DNA of 64,000 nt from Rhodobiaceae bacterium UBA7804 (lineage in GTDB: Bacteria > Pseudomonadota > Alphaproteobacteria > Parvibaculales > Parvibaculaceae), in the NCBI GenBank assembly GCA_002480495.1, contig DLCG01000016.1:22098-86097 (forward strand), given 5' to 3'. The position numbers were made by a program, and so were the translations under genes. Of the stretch, positions 31,995 to 40,706 are shown one piece after another. The notes under the pieces were generated by a model. The model searched no databases. It worked only from the letters and a program-made list of their open reading frames with translations, and had not been told where the DNA came from. Every line of letters begins with the position of its first letter. Within the stretch, counting starts at the first letter, position 1.

Positions 31995-33401
31995 ATGAAT
32001 TTCCAGCCGAACCGTCACAAGCTCACGCTTCACAACAACTGGACGCGCAAGAAGGAAGTCTTCGAGCCCGCGGACCCGAACCGCGTGACGATGTATGTGT
32101 GCGGGCCGACGGTCTACAACTACGCGCATATCGGCAATGCGCGGCCGGCGGTCGTATTCGATGTGCTGGCGCGCGTGCTGAAGCGCCTTTATCCGCATGT
32201 CGTCTATGCGCGGAACATCACGGATATCGAGGACAAGATCATCGCCGCCGCGAAGGAGCAGGGCGTCGAGATTTCCGCGATCACCGAGAAGTATGCCGAT
32301 ATCTACCGCAAGGACATGGGGACGCTCGGCGTTCTTGCGCCCGACCTCGAGCCGAAGGCGACGGAAACGATTCCCGAGATGATCGCCATGATGGAGCGGC
32401 TGATCGAGGACGGCCACGCCTATGCGGCGGAAGGCCATGTGCTTTTCGATGTGCAGAGCTATGCCGAATATGGCCGCCTTTCGGGCCGGGACCGCGACGA
32501 GATGGTGGCAGGCGCGCGCGTGGAAGTCGCGCCCTACAAGAAGGACCCGGCGGACTTCGTGCTGTGGAAGCCTTCGACGCCTGAGCAGCCGGGCTGGGAC
32601 AGCCCCTGGGGACGCGGAAGACCGGGATGGCACATCGAATGCTCGGCGATGATCGAGAAGCATCTCGGGCAGACCATCGACATTCACGGCGGCGGCATCG
32701 ACCTGCAGTTCCCTCACCATGAAAACGAGGTGGCGCAGTCGACCTGCGCGCATCACGGGGCGCCGCTTGCGCGCTTCTGGCTGCATAACGGCTTCGTGAA
32801 TATCGAATCCGAGAAGATGTCGAAGTCGCTCGGCAATGTGCTGCTCGTGCACGATCTCATCGATCAGGCGCCGGGCGAGGCGATCCGGCTTGCGCTGCTC
32901 AACGGCCATTACCGCCAGCCGCTCGACTGGACGGCGGAAGGGCTTGCCCAGGCGAAGCGGATGCTCGACCGGCTTTACGGCGCGCTCCGAAACCTTGCCG
33001 ATGTCAGGGCGGAGGCGACCAGCGACGCCGTGCCCGATGCTTTCCTGAAGGCGCTGCTCGACGACCTCAACACGCCGAAGGCGCTGGCCGAGCTATTCGC
33101 CATCGCCAAGCGCGCGAATACGGAAACGGACCCCGGCACGAAGGCGCTACTCAAGGCGGAGCTGATCGGCGCGGGGCGGCTTATCGGCATTCTCGAAATG
33201 GACCCCGAAGCCTGGTTTGCAGGCGGGGGGACGGCTTCCCATATAGACGGGGAGGAGATCGAACGGCTGATCGCCGCGCGCAACGCGGCGCGCAAGGAAA
33301 AGAACTTCGCGGAGGCGGACCGCATACGCGACGAGCTTGCCGCGAAGGGCGTTCAGATCGAAGATGGGCCGCAAGGCACGAGCTGGAGAGTGGCGAGCTA
33401 G
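31995..33401 (+). CDS. cysS: Cysteinyl-tRNA synthetase
   Basis: 468 residues, full length. Class Ia synthetase charging tRNA-Cys. Signature segments: MYVCGPTVYNYAHIGNARP (zinc Cys and HIGH-equivalent HIGN), the second zinc part GWHIECSAMIEKHLG with HHENEVAQS, and KMSKS in SEKMSKSLGNVLLV. The C-terminal DALR-like helical domain and tail RKEKNFAEADRIRDELAAKGVQIEDGPQGTSWR are complete. It is followed ten bases later by the NifU-like gene. The ATG lacks a strong Shine-Dalgarno. Confidence 0.97.
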   Translation: MNFQPNRHKLTLHNNWTRKKEVFEPADPNRVTMYVCGPTVYNYAHIGNARPAVVFDVLARVLKRLYPHVVYARNITDIEDKIIAAAKEQGVEISAITEKYADIYRKDMGTLGVLAPDLEPKATETIPEMIAMMERLIEDGHAYAAEGHVLFDVQSYAEYGRLSGRDRDEMVAGARVEVAPYKKDPADFVLWKPSTPEQPGWDSPWGRGRPGWHIECSAMIEKHLGQTIDIHGGGIDLQFPHHENEVAQSTCAHHGAPLARFWLHNGFVNIESEKMSKSLGNVLLVHDLIDQAPGEAIRLALLNGHYRQPLDWTAEGLAQAKRMLDRLYGALRNLADVRAEATSDAVPDAFLKALLDDLNTPKALAELFAIAKRANTETDPGTKALLKAELIGAGRLIGILEMDPEAWFAGGGTASHIDGEEIERLIAARNAARKEKNFAEADRIRDELAAKGVQIEDGPQGTSWRVAS

Positions 33402-33411
33402 GCACAGGCAG

Positions 33412-33915
33412 ATGCTCAACGAGATCTACAACAAGCGCATTCTTGCCCTCGCGGCGGATATTCCGCATGGCGAGCGGCTCGACGCGCCCGACGCATCGGC
33501 GACGGCGGTCTCGAAGCTCTGCGGCTCCAAGGTGACGGTCGATGTGAAACTCGACGGCGACAAGGTTGTCGACTACGGCGCCGATGTGAAGGCCTGCGCG
33601 CTGGGGCAGGCGTCCAGTTCCATCATGGCGCGGCATGTGATCGGCGCGAGCGTGAAGGAACTTCACGAGGTGGCGGCGGCGATGCGCGCCATGCTGAAGG
33701 AAGGGGCCGAGCCGCCGCGCGAAATCTATGGCGGCAAGTGGAAGGACCTCGAGGTGCTCGAGCCCGTCCGCGAATACAAGGCGCGCCATGCCTCGACGCT
33801 GCTCGTGTTCGACGCGGTGGAAGAGGCGGTGGACGCCGCGCTGGAAGGACGGAAGGGGAGTGGTACTGCGGCGGCGCAGACCGGGACCCTCACTAGCACC
33901 GGCCCGGCGGCTTAG
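33412..33915 (+). CDS. NifU/IscU-like iron-sulfur scaffold protein lacking third Cys
   Basis: 167 residues from ATG 33412, ten bases after cysS. The NifU N-terminal fold is recognisable: YNKRILALAADIPHGERLDAPDASATAVSKLCGSKVTVDV, then DVKACALGQASSSIMARHVIG. Two of the three scaffold cysteines are present (LCGSKV, KACALGQ); where IscU has its third Cys, this protein reads EYKARHASTLLVFDAV, without Cys. This subgroup is common in alphaproteobacteria and may act as a cluster carrier or a scaffold with a substitute ligand. Likely cotranscribed with cysS. A terminator follows. Confidence 0.85.
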   Translation: MLNEIYNKRILALAADIPHGERLDAPDASATAVSKLCGSKVTVDVKLDGDKVVDYGADVKACALGQASSSIMARHVIGASVKELHEVAAAMRAMLKEGAEPPREIYGGKWKDLEVLEPVREYKARHASTLLVFDAVEEAVDAALEGRKGSGTAAAQTGTLTSTGPAA

Positions 33916-33970
33916 CTTGGCCGCGTTTCCGGACGGCGAACCGCTCACACTTCGCCTGGAAACGCTCTGA

Positions 33971-34017
33971 GCCCCGGGCCCGGCCGCTCCCGCGTTATCG
34001 CCCGGGCGGCTTTTTTT
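33971..34017 (+). terminator. Probable terminator of cysS operon
   Basis: CCCGGGC (around 33973-33979) can pair with GCCCGGG (33999-34006 region) across a ~20-base loop, followed by GCGGC and TTTTTTT (34011-34017). The U-run makes termination likely though the stem is short. Confidence 0.65.
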
Positions 34018-34125
34018 CCGACGAATCAGGTGGATAGGCCGAAGGGCGCCGGCGGTGCCTGCGAGTTGTGCCGATTCCAATTAAAAGCTAACAAGTGCGT
34101 GTTTCAAGGAGGACCCGTTATCCCC

Positions 34126-34446
34126 ATGCGGCGCGACCCCTTATCGTTCGCGATGCGCGGCCTGATCCGGTTCTATCAGTGGTTCATTTCGCCGCTGATC
34201 GGCCCGAAATGCCGCCATTTGCCGACCTGCTCGGACTATACGATGCAGGCGATCGAGCGCTTCGGGCCGTGGCGAGGCGGATGGCTGGGGCTTTCGAGAA
34301 TTCTGCGCTGTCATCCCTGGGGGAGCCACGGCTTCGACCCGGTGCCGGAGCGGCTGGAGGATCAGCCTTTCTGGGCGCCCTGGCGATATGGGCGATGGCG
34401 CATGCCGGAAGCGGAAAACTCCGCACACACGCACGGAACGCATTGA
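34126..34446 (+). CDS. yidD: Membrane protein insertion efficiency factor YidD
   Basis: 106 residues from ATG 34126, 12 bases after AAGGAGGA. The YidD pattern is complete: RGLIRFYQWFISPLIGPKCRHLPTCSDYTMQAIERFGPWRGGWLGLSRILRCHPWGSHGFDPVP, with the conserved Cys residues. YidD is a small inner-membrane-associated helper of YidC. It is usually in the rnpA-yidC locus; here it precedes thrS instead, ten bases apart. The tail of 30 residues (WAPWRYGRWRMPEAENSAHTHG) is unconserved. Confidence 0.93.
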   Translation: MRRDPLSFAMRGLIRFYQWFISPLIGPKCRHLPTCSDYTMQAIERFGPWRGGWLGLSRILRCHPWGSHGFDPVPERLEDQPFWAPWRYGRWRMPEAENSAHTHGTH

Positions 34447-34456
34447 GAGAAGAGAC

Positions 34457-36415
34457 ATGATCAATCTGAAACTGCCCGACGGTTCCGTACGCGAAGTGGA
34501 AGGTCCGCTCAGCGGATTGGCCTTTGCCGAGAGCATTGCGAAGTCGCTCGCGAAGAAGGCGCTGGCGATCAAGATCGACGGCAAGATGATGGACCTGTCC
34601 ACGGTGATCGACCGGGACGCCATTGTGGAAGTGGTGACGCCGCAGACGGAGGACGGGCTTGAAATCCTGCGCCACGACTGCGCGCATGTGATGGCCGAAG
34701 CCGTGCAGGAGCTTTTCCCCGGCACGCAGGTGACGATCGGGCCGGTGATCGAGAACGGCTTCTATTACGACTTCGCGCGCGCAGAACCCTTCAAGGCCGA
34801 AGACCTCGAGAAGATCGAGGCGAAGATGCGCGAGATCGTCGACCGCAACGAGACGATCACGCGCGAAGTCTGGAGCCGCGACGAGGCCATCGCCTATTTC
34901 AAGAAGATCGGCGAACACTACAAGGCCGAGATCATCGAGAGCATTCCGGCGGGCGAGGACGTCTCCGTCTACCGGCAGGGCGAGTGGCTCGACCTTTGCC
35001 GGGGACCGCATCTGCCGTCCACGGGGAAGCTCGGCAAGGCCTTCAAGCTGACGAAGCTTGCCGGCGCCTATTGGCGCGGCGACAGCCGGAACGAGATGCT
35101 CCAGCGTATCTACGGGACGTGCTGGGCGACGGAAGCCGACCTCAAAGCCTATCTCACGATGGTGGAGGAGGCCGAACGACGCGACCACCGCAAGATCGCC
35201 CGCGAGATGGACCTCTTCCATCTGCAGGAAGAGGCGCAGGGCTCCGTCTTCTGGCATCCCAAGGGCTGGCGCATCTGGCAGGCGCTCGAACAATATGTCC
35301 GCAGGCGGATCGATGCGTCCGGCTATGTGGAAGTGAGGACGCCGCAGCTTCTCGACTCGAAGTTCTGGGAGCAGTCCGGCCACTGGGGCAAGTATCGCGA
35401 GAACATGTTCGTGGTGCCGGACGAAGTGCCTTCGACGGAAGAAGATGCGCCCGTGCTTTCCGGCAAGGCGAAGCTCATGGCGATCAAGCCGATGAACTGT
35501 CCGGCGCATGTGCAGATCTTCAAGCAGGGCGTGAAATCCTATCGCGACCTGCCGCTGCGCATGGCCGAGTTCGGCTGCTGCCACCGCAACGAGCCGCATG
35601 GCGCGCTGCACGGGCTCATGCGCGTGCGCCAGATGACGCAGGACGATGCGCATATCTTCTGCACGGAAGAGCAGATCAAGGGCGAGACGGAAGCTTTCGT
35701 TTCGCTGCTTGAAAGCGTCTATGACGATATGGGCTTCACGGACCTGAAGGTGCGGCTCGCGCTGCGCCCGGAACAGCGCGTCGGCTCCGACGAGAGCTGG
35801 GACAAGGCGGAGAAGGCGCTGGAAGAAGCGCTGAACGATCTCGGCCGCGAGTTCACGCTGGCGCCGGGCGAGGGCGCTTTCTACGGGCCGAAGCTCGAAT
35901 TCCACCTGAAGGACGCGATCGGGCGCTCATGGCAGCTCGGTACACTGCAGCTCGACTTCAACCTGCCGGAGCGGCTCGACGCGAGCTATATCGGCGAGGA
36001 CGGGGCGAAGCATCGGCCTGTGATGCTGCATCGCGCGGTGCTCGGCTCACTCGAACGCTTCATCGGCATTCTGATCGAGCATTACGAGGGCAAGTTCCCG
36101 CTCTGGCTTGCGCCGGTGCAGGCCGTCGTCGCGACGATTACGGCGGATGCGGACGAATATGCCGAGAAGGTCGTGGCGGAACTCCGCGCCGCCGGGCTTC
36201 GCGTGGAGCTCGATCTCAGGAACGAGAAGATCAACTACAAGGTGCGCGAGCACTCGGTCGGCAAGGTGCCGGCGATCCTTGTCGCGGGCAAGCGCGAGGC
36301 GGAAGAGGGGACGCTCTCCGTTCGCCGCCTCGGCTCGCAGCAGCAACAGACGATGGCGCTTGCCGATGTGGTGAAATCGCTGGTGGACGAGGCGACGCCG
36401 CCGGATTTGAGGTGA
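34457..36415 (+). CDS. thrS: Threonyl-tRNA synthetase
   Basis: 652 residues, full length, from ATG 34457 after GAGAAGAGAC. Domains in order: TGS (INLKLPDGSVREVEGPLSGLAFAESI), the editing domain with zinc-like HDCAHVMAEAVQELFPGTQ and YRQGEWLDLCRGPHLPSTG, the class II catalytic core (motif 2 FGCCHRNEPHGALHGLMRVRQMTQDDAHIFC; motif 3 VMLHRAVLGSLERFIGILIEH) and the anticodon-binding domain (PVQAVVATITADADEYAEKV to RRLGSQQQQTMAL). The catalytic zinc Cys lies in MNCPAHVQIF. It probably shares a transcript with yidD. Confidence 0.97.
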   Translation: MINLKLPDGSVREVEGPLSGLAFAESIAKSLAKKALAIKIDGKMMDLSTVIDRDAIVEVVTPQTEDGLEILRHDCAHVMAEAVQELFPGTQVTIGPVIENGFYYDFARAEPFKAEDLEKIEAKMREIVDRNETITREVWSRDEAIAYFKKIGEHYKAEIIESIPAGEDVSVYRQGEWLDLCRGPHLPSTGKLGKAFKLTKLAGAYWRGDSRNEMLQRIYGTCWATEADLKAYLTMVEEAERRDHRKIAREMDLFHLQEEAQGSVFWHPKGWRIWQALEQYVRRRIDASGYVEVRTPQLLDSKFWEQSGHWGKYRENMFVVPDEVPSTEEDAPVLSGKAKLMAIKPMNCPAHVQIFKQGVKSYRDLPLRMAEFGCCHRNEPHGALHGLMRVRQMTQDDAHIFCTEEQIKGETEAFVSLLESVYDDMGFTDLKVRLALRPEQRVGSDESWDKAEKALEEALNDLGREFTLAPGEGAFYGPKLEFHLKDAIGRSWQLGTLQLDFNLPERLDASYIGEDGAKHRPVMLHRAVLGSLERFIGILIEHYEGKFPLWLAPVQAVVATITADADEYAEKVVAELRAAGLRVELDLRNEKINYKVREHSVGKVPAILVAGKREAEEGTLSVRRLGSQQQQTMALADVVKSLVDEATPPDLR

Positions 36416-36430
36416 CGTCTGCACCTTTGT

Positions 36431-36522
36431 CGTCATTGCGAGGAGCGAAGCGACGAAGCAATCCAGGGCGGCAAGCTCAGTGCATGTGGCCCCTGGATTG
36501 CTTCGCTTCGCTCGCAATGACG
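36431..36522. repeat. GTCATTGCGAG-type intergenic palindromic repeat
   Basis: Left arm CGTCATTGCGAGGAGCGAAG and onward to CAGGG (36431-36468) pairs with CCCTGGATTGCTTCGCTTCG to GACG (36491-36522), apart from two 2-base bulges. This GTCATTGCGAGGAGCGAAGC type of repeat is widely scattered in bacterial genomes. It lies after thrS and may serve as its terminator. Confidence 0.8.
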
Positions 36523-36545
36523 GTAAAAGGAACGGTCGAAAAAAC

Positions 36546-36944
36546 TCACGGCAAATTCAGTTGCCATGACACGCCGTAGCGGTCGCTGAGCCAGGTGAAG
36601 CGCTGGCTGAAGCCGTAATTGTCGAGCGGCATCATGACCGCGCCATCCTTGCCGAGGATCGCCGCGATCCTTTCGAGCTCTTCGTTCGTCTCAAGATCGA
36701 CGAAAAAGGAAAAGGACGGAGTGAAAGTGAAGGCATGTTTCGCCGGACTGTCGATGCACATGATCGTCTGGCCCGCGAGGGTGAAAGTTGCAAGCTGCAC
36801 CGTGCCTTCGGGGCCGGGCTCGTTCGGTCCATATTTATTGATGCTGTCGATGCTACTTCCCGGGAAAAGCGAAACATAGAGGTTCATCGCTTCTTCGGCC
36901 TTGCCCTCGAACATCAAGAAGGGGCGTATCGCCGTCCCTGCCAT
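36546..36944 (-). CDS. VOC/PhnB-like protein
   Basis: 132 residues. PhnB-like members of the vicinal oxygen chelate superfamily show RPFLMFEGKAEEAMNLYVSLFPGSSID, then the strand GTVQLATFTLAGQTIMCIDSP and the C-terminal FSQRFTWLSDRYGVSWQL. Most PhnB-like proteins lack a clear set of metal ligands and have no known reaction. It is the third gene of an ArsR-SRPBCC-VOC unit, a frequent combination in proteobacteria. A 20-base gap separates it from the SRPBCC gene. Confidence 0.9.
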   Translation of the reverse strand: MAGTAIRPFLMFEGKAEEAMNLYVSLFPGSSIDSINKYGPNEPGPEGTVQLATFTLAGQTIMCIDSPAKHAFTFTPSFSFFVDLETNEELERIAAILGKDGAVMMPLDNYGFSQRFTWLSDRYGVSWQLNLP

Positions 36945-36964
36945 TGCTTCTCCTCCCTCGCTTC

Positions 36965-37513
36965 TTATTTGCCGGTGTAGCGCCTGCGATATTCGTCCTC
37001 GACGCCGTCGAAAGCAGTCCAGAAGGGCGTTTTCGGATTCCCCTCAAGCTGCTCGGCGAGCATCTGCAGATGCGTGTGCCAGCCGCCCGAGAAGTTGATT
37101 GCGTCGTCGACGCCGGAGACGCGGCGATGGGTGAGGACGAGGCGGACCTTGTCGCCTTCTTCCGTGAGTTCGAATTCGACCACGCTGCCTTCGGGATTCA
37201 TGTCGTCATCCCAGGTGAAGCCGAGACGATGCGGCGGCTCCCAGATCGTCACGACATGCTTGCTGTCGAAGGTGCCGGCATATTTCCGGTATTTCTCCGG
37301 CGGCTGCGCGGGATGGGGGCCGACATTGCTGTTGTCGAAGACGACATTCATCTCGCCGCCGACGCGGGGCTCCATCGGTCCGCCCGCGAACCAGCGCCCG
37401 CGCAACTCGCTGTCCGTCAGATACTTCCAGACAAGCTCGATGGGGCCGGGAAGAAGCCGCTCGAAGCGCACCGTGTGTTTGTCGATCAGGGTGCCGTAAG
37501 TGTTGTCGCTCAT
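36965..37513 (-). CDS. SRPBCC/AHSA1-family protein
   Basis: 182 residues of the Bet v1/START-like fold known as activator of Hsp90 ATPase homologue 1 in bacteria: VRFERLLPGPIELVWKYLTDSELRGRWFAGG, then EPRVGGEMNVVFDN, HVVTIWEPPHRLGFTWD and SGGWHTHLQMLAEQLEG. Bacterial members bind hydrophobic ligands in a deep cavity; none needs Hsp90. Its start overlaps the ArsR stop by four bases, so translation is coupled to the regulator. Ligand unknown. Confidence 0.92.
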   Translation of the reverse strand: MSDNTYGTLIDKHTVRFERLLPGPIELVWKYLTDSELRGRWFAGGPMEPRVGGEMNVVFDNSNVGPHPAQPPEKYRKYAGTFDSKHVVTIWEPPHRLGFTWDDDMNPEGSVVEFELTEEGDKVRLVLTHRRVSGVDDAINFSGGWHTHLQMLAEQLEGNPKTPFWTAFDGVEDEYRRRYTGK

Positions 37514-37827
37514 TTTCGATCCCTTTCGGCCGCGGCCTGGAGTTCGCGTTCAAGGGCATCGAGCTTCGGGCCCCAGAAGCGGCGGATATTGGCGAGCCAG
37601 CTTTCCACGCCTTCGATGCCCGCCGGGTCCAGCGAATAGATGCGGCGCTGCGCATCCACGCGGACACGCACGAGGCGGGCGGACTTCAATGCTTTCAGAT
37701 GCTGGGAGACGGCGGGCGCGCTCATCTCGAAACGGCGGGCGATGTCACCGGCGGCGAGTTCCCCCGACGCGAGCATTTCGACGATCTGGCGCCGCGTCGG
37801 ATCGGCAAGGGCAGCGAATGTTTCCAT
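37510..37827 (-). CDS. ArsR-family winged-helix regulator
   Basis: 105 residues. Typical ArsR/SmtB start METFAALADPTRRQIVEMLASGELAAGDIARRFEMSAPAVSQHLKALKSARLVRVRVDAQRRIYSL. The metal-binding Cys motif of ArsR proper (ELCVCDL) is missing, as in most ArsR genes paired with SRPBCC proteins, so control by an organic ligand or by partner protein is more likely. It leads the three-gene unit and probably represses it. An AT-rich upstream region with palindrome CTTAATTAAG (37849-37858) is a candidate operator. Confidence 0.93.
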   Translation of the reverse strand: METFAALADPTRRQIVEMLASGELAAGDIARRFEMSAPAVSQHLKALKSARLVRVRVDAQRRIYSLDPAGIEGVESWLANIRRFWGPKLDALERELQAAAERDRK

Positions 37828-37848
37828 GGCTTATTGATTCCGTATCAG

Positions 37849-37858
37849 CTTAATTAAG
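37849..37858. promoter_or_regulatory. AT-rich palindrome upstream of ArsR gene
   Basis: CTTAATTAAG is a perfect ten-base palindrome 22 bp before the ArsR start, in a segment markedly AT-richer than the coding DNA. It fits an autoregulatory operator or promoter core. Confidence 0.45.
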
Positions 37859-37968
37859 TCAATATGAAAATAATAGAATGACCGGGAGAGGCGGACAGGG
37901 CCTGCGTGTTTGTGGTTAAATTCCGGCACGGGGTACTGCTGCAGAACGCCGGTAAGGGGCTTTCACGC

Positions 37969-39756
37969 ATGGCGCGTTTGAAGACATGGCAGGGTGCGGC
38001 TTTCGCGCTCGGGATTGCTTGTGCCTTCAATTTCACGATGGCGGGGGCGGACACGCCGCACCCCGGCACGGCGACGATGGCGCCGGTGGCAAGCGGGGCG
38101 GAGACGGTGGATCCCGCCTATTACCAGACGCCGGAAGGTTTCCGCTGGCGCATCACCAAAACCGCATGGACGGAGAGCGACGAGCGCGCATTCGGCGAGT
38201 TCGTGACCGCGATCGGCGAAAGCGATTGCCGAACTTTCGACGAGTGCCTGAAGGGGCCGCAGAACATCTACCGGGCGAGCGACCCGAAAGGCATGTTCTT
38301 CTATGCCGACTGTGCGGATCTGCCATATGCGCTGCGCGCCTATTTCGCATGGAAGAACGGGTTGCCCTTTTCCTATGCGAGCGGGGTGGCGGCGGTGGGG
38401 CGCTCGAAAGACCTGCGCTATTCGCGCCATGGCAACTATGTCTATGCCCGGACAGATGTGCTGCCGCACGCGGAGGGTGCCTATCCCAATGGACGGACCG
38501 TTCTCAACGCGATCAACAATGTGATTTCGAGCGCGATGTTCCGCTTTGCGCCGGGCGAGACGAGGGGCCAGCTTTTCGATTTCTATCCCGTCAAAATTTC
38601 ACGCGAGGCGATCCGCCCCGGCACCGTGATCTACGATCCGAACGGGCATGTTGCGGTCGTCTACAAGGTGGAGGATGACGGGCGTATTCTCTTCATCGAC
38701 AGTCATCCGGACAATTCGCTGACGCGCGGCAGCTATGGCAAACGCTTCGTGCGGGCTTCCGCGCCGATGGGGGCGGGCTTCAAGAACTGGCGGCCCGTAA
38801 AGCTTGTTGGCGCGACACAGGGCGCGGACGGTACCTGGCATGGCGGGCGCATCGAACTCGCGCCGGATAACGCGCTTGCCGACTGGTCGGACGAGCAGTT
38901 CTTCGGCACGGAAATTCCCCGCGCGAAACAATGGATGGGTGCGCGCTTCGTCTACAAGGGCGAGGCGCTCGATTATTACGACTATGTGCGTCAGGCGGTG
39001 GCGAAGGGCGATGTCGCCTACGATCCGGTCAAGGAGACGCGGCTGATGGTGCGCGAGCTTTGCGACGACCTCCACTACCGCGCGCAATCGATCGACATCG
39101 CGGTGAAAGCGGGACTCAATATCCGCGCGCAACCCGCGCGGCTGCCGGACAACATCTACGGTACGTCCGGTGACTGGGAGACCTATTCGACGCCTTCGCG
39201 CGATGCGCGGCTGAAGACCTCCTTCGTCGAACTGCGCGAGCGGACGCTGCAGTTTCTGGCGATGGGAGAGGCGGGGGATCCGAAGCTCGCTTATGACAGC
39301 GACGATCTGGCAGGCGATCTCGCCCAGGTCTATTCGGAAGAAGCCGGGGCGTGCGAGGTGATCTATACCGCGAGCAACGGCGAGGCGCGGCGATTGAGTT
39401 TCGAGGAGGCGCGCAGGCGGCTTTTCGATTTTTCGTTCGATCCCTATCACTGTCCCGAACTGCGCTGGGGCGCGCGCGACGGGGATGAGCTAGCGACTTG
39501 CCCGGACGGTGCGACCAAGCGCGCCTGGTACGATGCGCAGCAACGGCTTCGCAACCAGACGGAGCGGACCTATGATGTGCGCATGGGGTTCACGCTGGCG
39601 GAGCTTCGCGCTGGCGTGCCGGGCAGCGGGCTCGACGCGCCGCCGGAAACAGATGTGCTGGGCGCGATCGGCACCGATAGGCGAGAACAGCAGGAAGCGC
39701 AGGACAGGCCGGTGGAGGCGGATACTCCCGAGCCAGGCGGGCCGTCCATCCCCTAA
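37969..39756 (+). CDS. Secreted protein with cysteine-peptidase/transglutaminase-like domain
   Basis: 595 residues from ATG 37969 (AAGGGG upstream). A signal peptide (GAAFALGIACAFNFTMAGA) predicts export. Residues ~105-250 contain a papain-like triad pattern: Cys 115 in FFYADCADLPYALRAYFAWK, His 227 in DPNGHVAVVYKV and Asp 244 in ILFIDSHPDNS. This arrangement recalls transglutaminase-like and amidase-type Cys peptidases. The following ~340 residues are unassigned, with Cys residues (RELCDD, GACEV, YHCPEL, ATCPD) that could form disulfides. I know no named family for the whole protein. It ends one base before the convergent beta-barrel-like gene. Confidence 0.75.
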   Translation: MARLKTWQGAAFALGIACAFNFTMAGADTPHPGTATMAPVASGAETVDPAYYQTPEGFRWRITKTAWTESDERAFGEFVTAIGESDCRTFDECLKGPQNIYRASDPKGMFFYADCADLPYALRAYFAWKNGLPFSYASGVAAVGRSKDLRYSRHGNYVYARTDVLPHAEGAYPNGRTVLNAINNVISSAMFRFAPGETRGQLFDFYPVKISREAIRPGTVIYDPNGHVAVVYKVEDDGRILFIDSHPDNSLTRGSYGKRFVRASAPMGAGFKNWRPVKLVGATQGADGTWHGGRIELAPDNALADWSDEQFFGTEIPRAKQWMGARFVYKGEALDYYDYVRQAVAKGDVAYDPVKETRLMVRELCDDLHYRAQSIDIAVKAGLNIRAQPARLPDNIYGTSGDWETYSTPSRDARLKTSFVELRERTLQFLAMGEAGDPKLAYDSDDLAGDLAQVYSEEAGACEVIYTASNGEARRLSFEEARRRLFDFSFDPYHCPELRWGARDGDELATCPDGATKRAWYDAQQRLRNQTERTYDVRMGFTLAELRAGVPGSGLDAPPETDVLGAIGTDRREQQEAQDRPVEADTPEPGGPSIP

Positions 39757-39757
39757 G

Positions 39758-40591
39758 TCAGAAGCGATACCAGAGGCCGACGCGAAATGTCGTATCGTCG
39801 ATGGTGCCCTGGCCGTCGATAAACCGTTCCACACCCGCCTCAAATGCGGTGCCGGGGAGGATGTTCTGCGGGAGATCCTGGACGAGGGAGAAAGCGAGCT
39901 TGTTCGAGCGGTAGTGTTTTTCGTTCGGCAATGAATCCAGCGCAGCGCCGTTGAGGCTTTTCAGAAGAAACATCGTGCCGGGCCTGGGCTTCGCTCCCAG
40001 TGTTATGTCGGCTCTTACCTCGTCCGGCCGGTCGCTGTTTCGCCAGCTCCAGCCGATCTCCTGCACGGAGAAGACCTCGACACCCATGAAGCTGTCGCTG
40101 CGCGCCAGGACGAGCGCGATTTCGGCGTCGACATCGCCACTATGGATCATGACGGGATTTTCGCTGATGTCTTCGAGGTGAAGGGTGACGAGGGGCTGAA
40201 TGGAGAAGAGCGTTTCCTCCCATGTGCCGATCGCATAGCGGAAACCGGCCTTGATACGGGAAATGCCACTGTTCTCGAAGGTGCCGACGACGAGTTCCGA
40301 TCTCTCTTTCGTGTGGGCGAGTTCGCCGATTGCCGTCAGATCGTCGATGAGGCCGAGTTCGAGGTAGGAGGTGATTTCGGTCTTGCGATATCGAAAGGGC
40401 GAAATCTTTCCGGTGGAGGTATCGATCTTGTCCTCGGTGCGCGCATTGGAACGCATGCGGGAGACGGTCGTGATGAGCTCGCCGGAACCGGGCGCGCGGG
40501 GCCAGCCGCCAGCCAGCGCCACGTCGCTGCAGAATATCAAAATGAGTGCGCAGGACAGGATTTTCGTCCCGCGCGAGAAGAATCGTCGCAA
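39758..40591 (-). CDS. Outer-membrane beta-barrel-like protein, unknown function
   Basis: 277 residues if translation starts at TTG 40591, which follows GGGGGC and yields a good signal peptide (LRRFFSRGTKILSCALILIFCSDVALA). The frame extends to 40876, but that part would overlap the divergent nitroreductase gene. The mature protein is made of alternating polar and hydrophobic strands (ITSYLELGLIDDLTAIGELAHTK, SRIKAGFRYAIG, SIQPLVTLHLED) and ends in GLWYRF, the C-terminal aromatic typical of outer-membrane barrels. No family is recognised. The start is uncertain. Confidence 0.68.
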   Translation of the reverse strand: MRRFFSRGTKILSCALILIFCSDVALAGGWPRAPGSGELITTVSRMRSNARTEDKIDTSTGKISPFRYRKTEITSYLELGLIDDLTAIGELAHTKERSELVVGTFENSGISRIKAGFRYAIGTWEETLFSIQPLVTLHLEDISENPVMIHSGDVDAEIALVLARSDSFMGVEVFSVQEIGWSWRNSDRPDEVRADITLGAKPRPGTMFLLKSLNGAALDSLPNEKHYRSNKLAFSLVQDLPQNILPGTAFEAGVERFIDGQGTIDDTTFRVGLWYRF

Positions 40592-40706
40592 CCCAAAGCC
40601 CCCATGCCCGAGATGGACATGGTGGCGTCCGGACTTGCCTAAGTAAATACGTCCACATAAGTAGAACTGCGGGGAGAGCTGGATTCCGGAACGCAAAGGA
40701 GCCGCC

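Noticed and set aside
31754..31996. Possible 80-codon gene in the folE-cysS gap
   Set aside because: Composition is Gly/Pro/Arg-rich, there is no Shine-Dalgarno and no family resemblance; more likely noncoding leader.
34184..35905. 573-codon open frame opposite thrS
   Set aside because: Lies wholly across yidD and thrS, whose full families are recognised; no motif of its own.
36431..36522. Insertion sequence or MITE after thrS
   Set aside because: It is a simple two-armed palindrome without terminal inverted repeats plus target duplication or any transposase; kept as an intergenic palindromic repeat.
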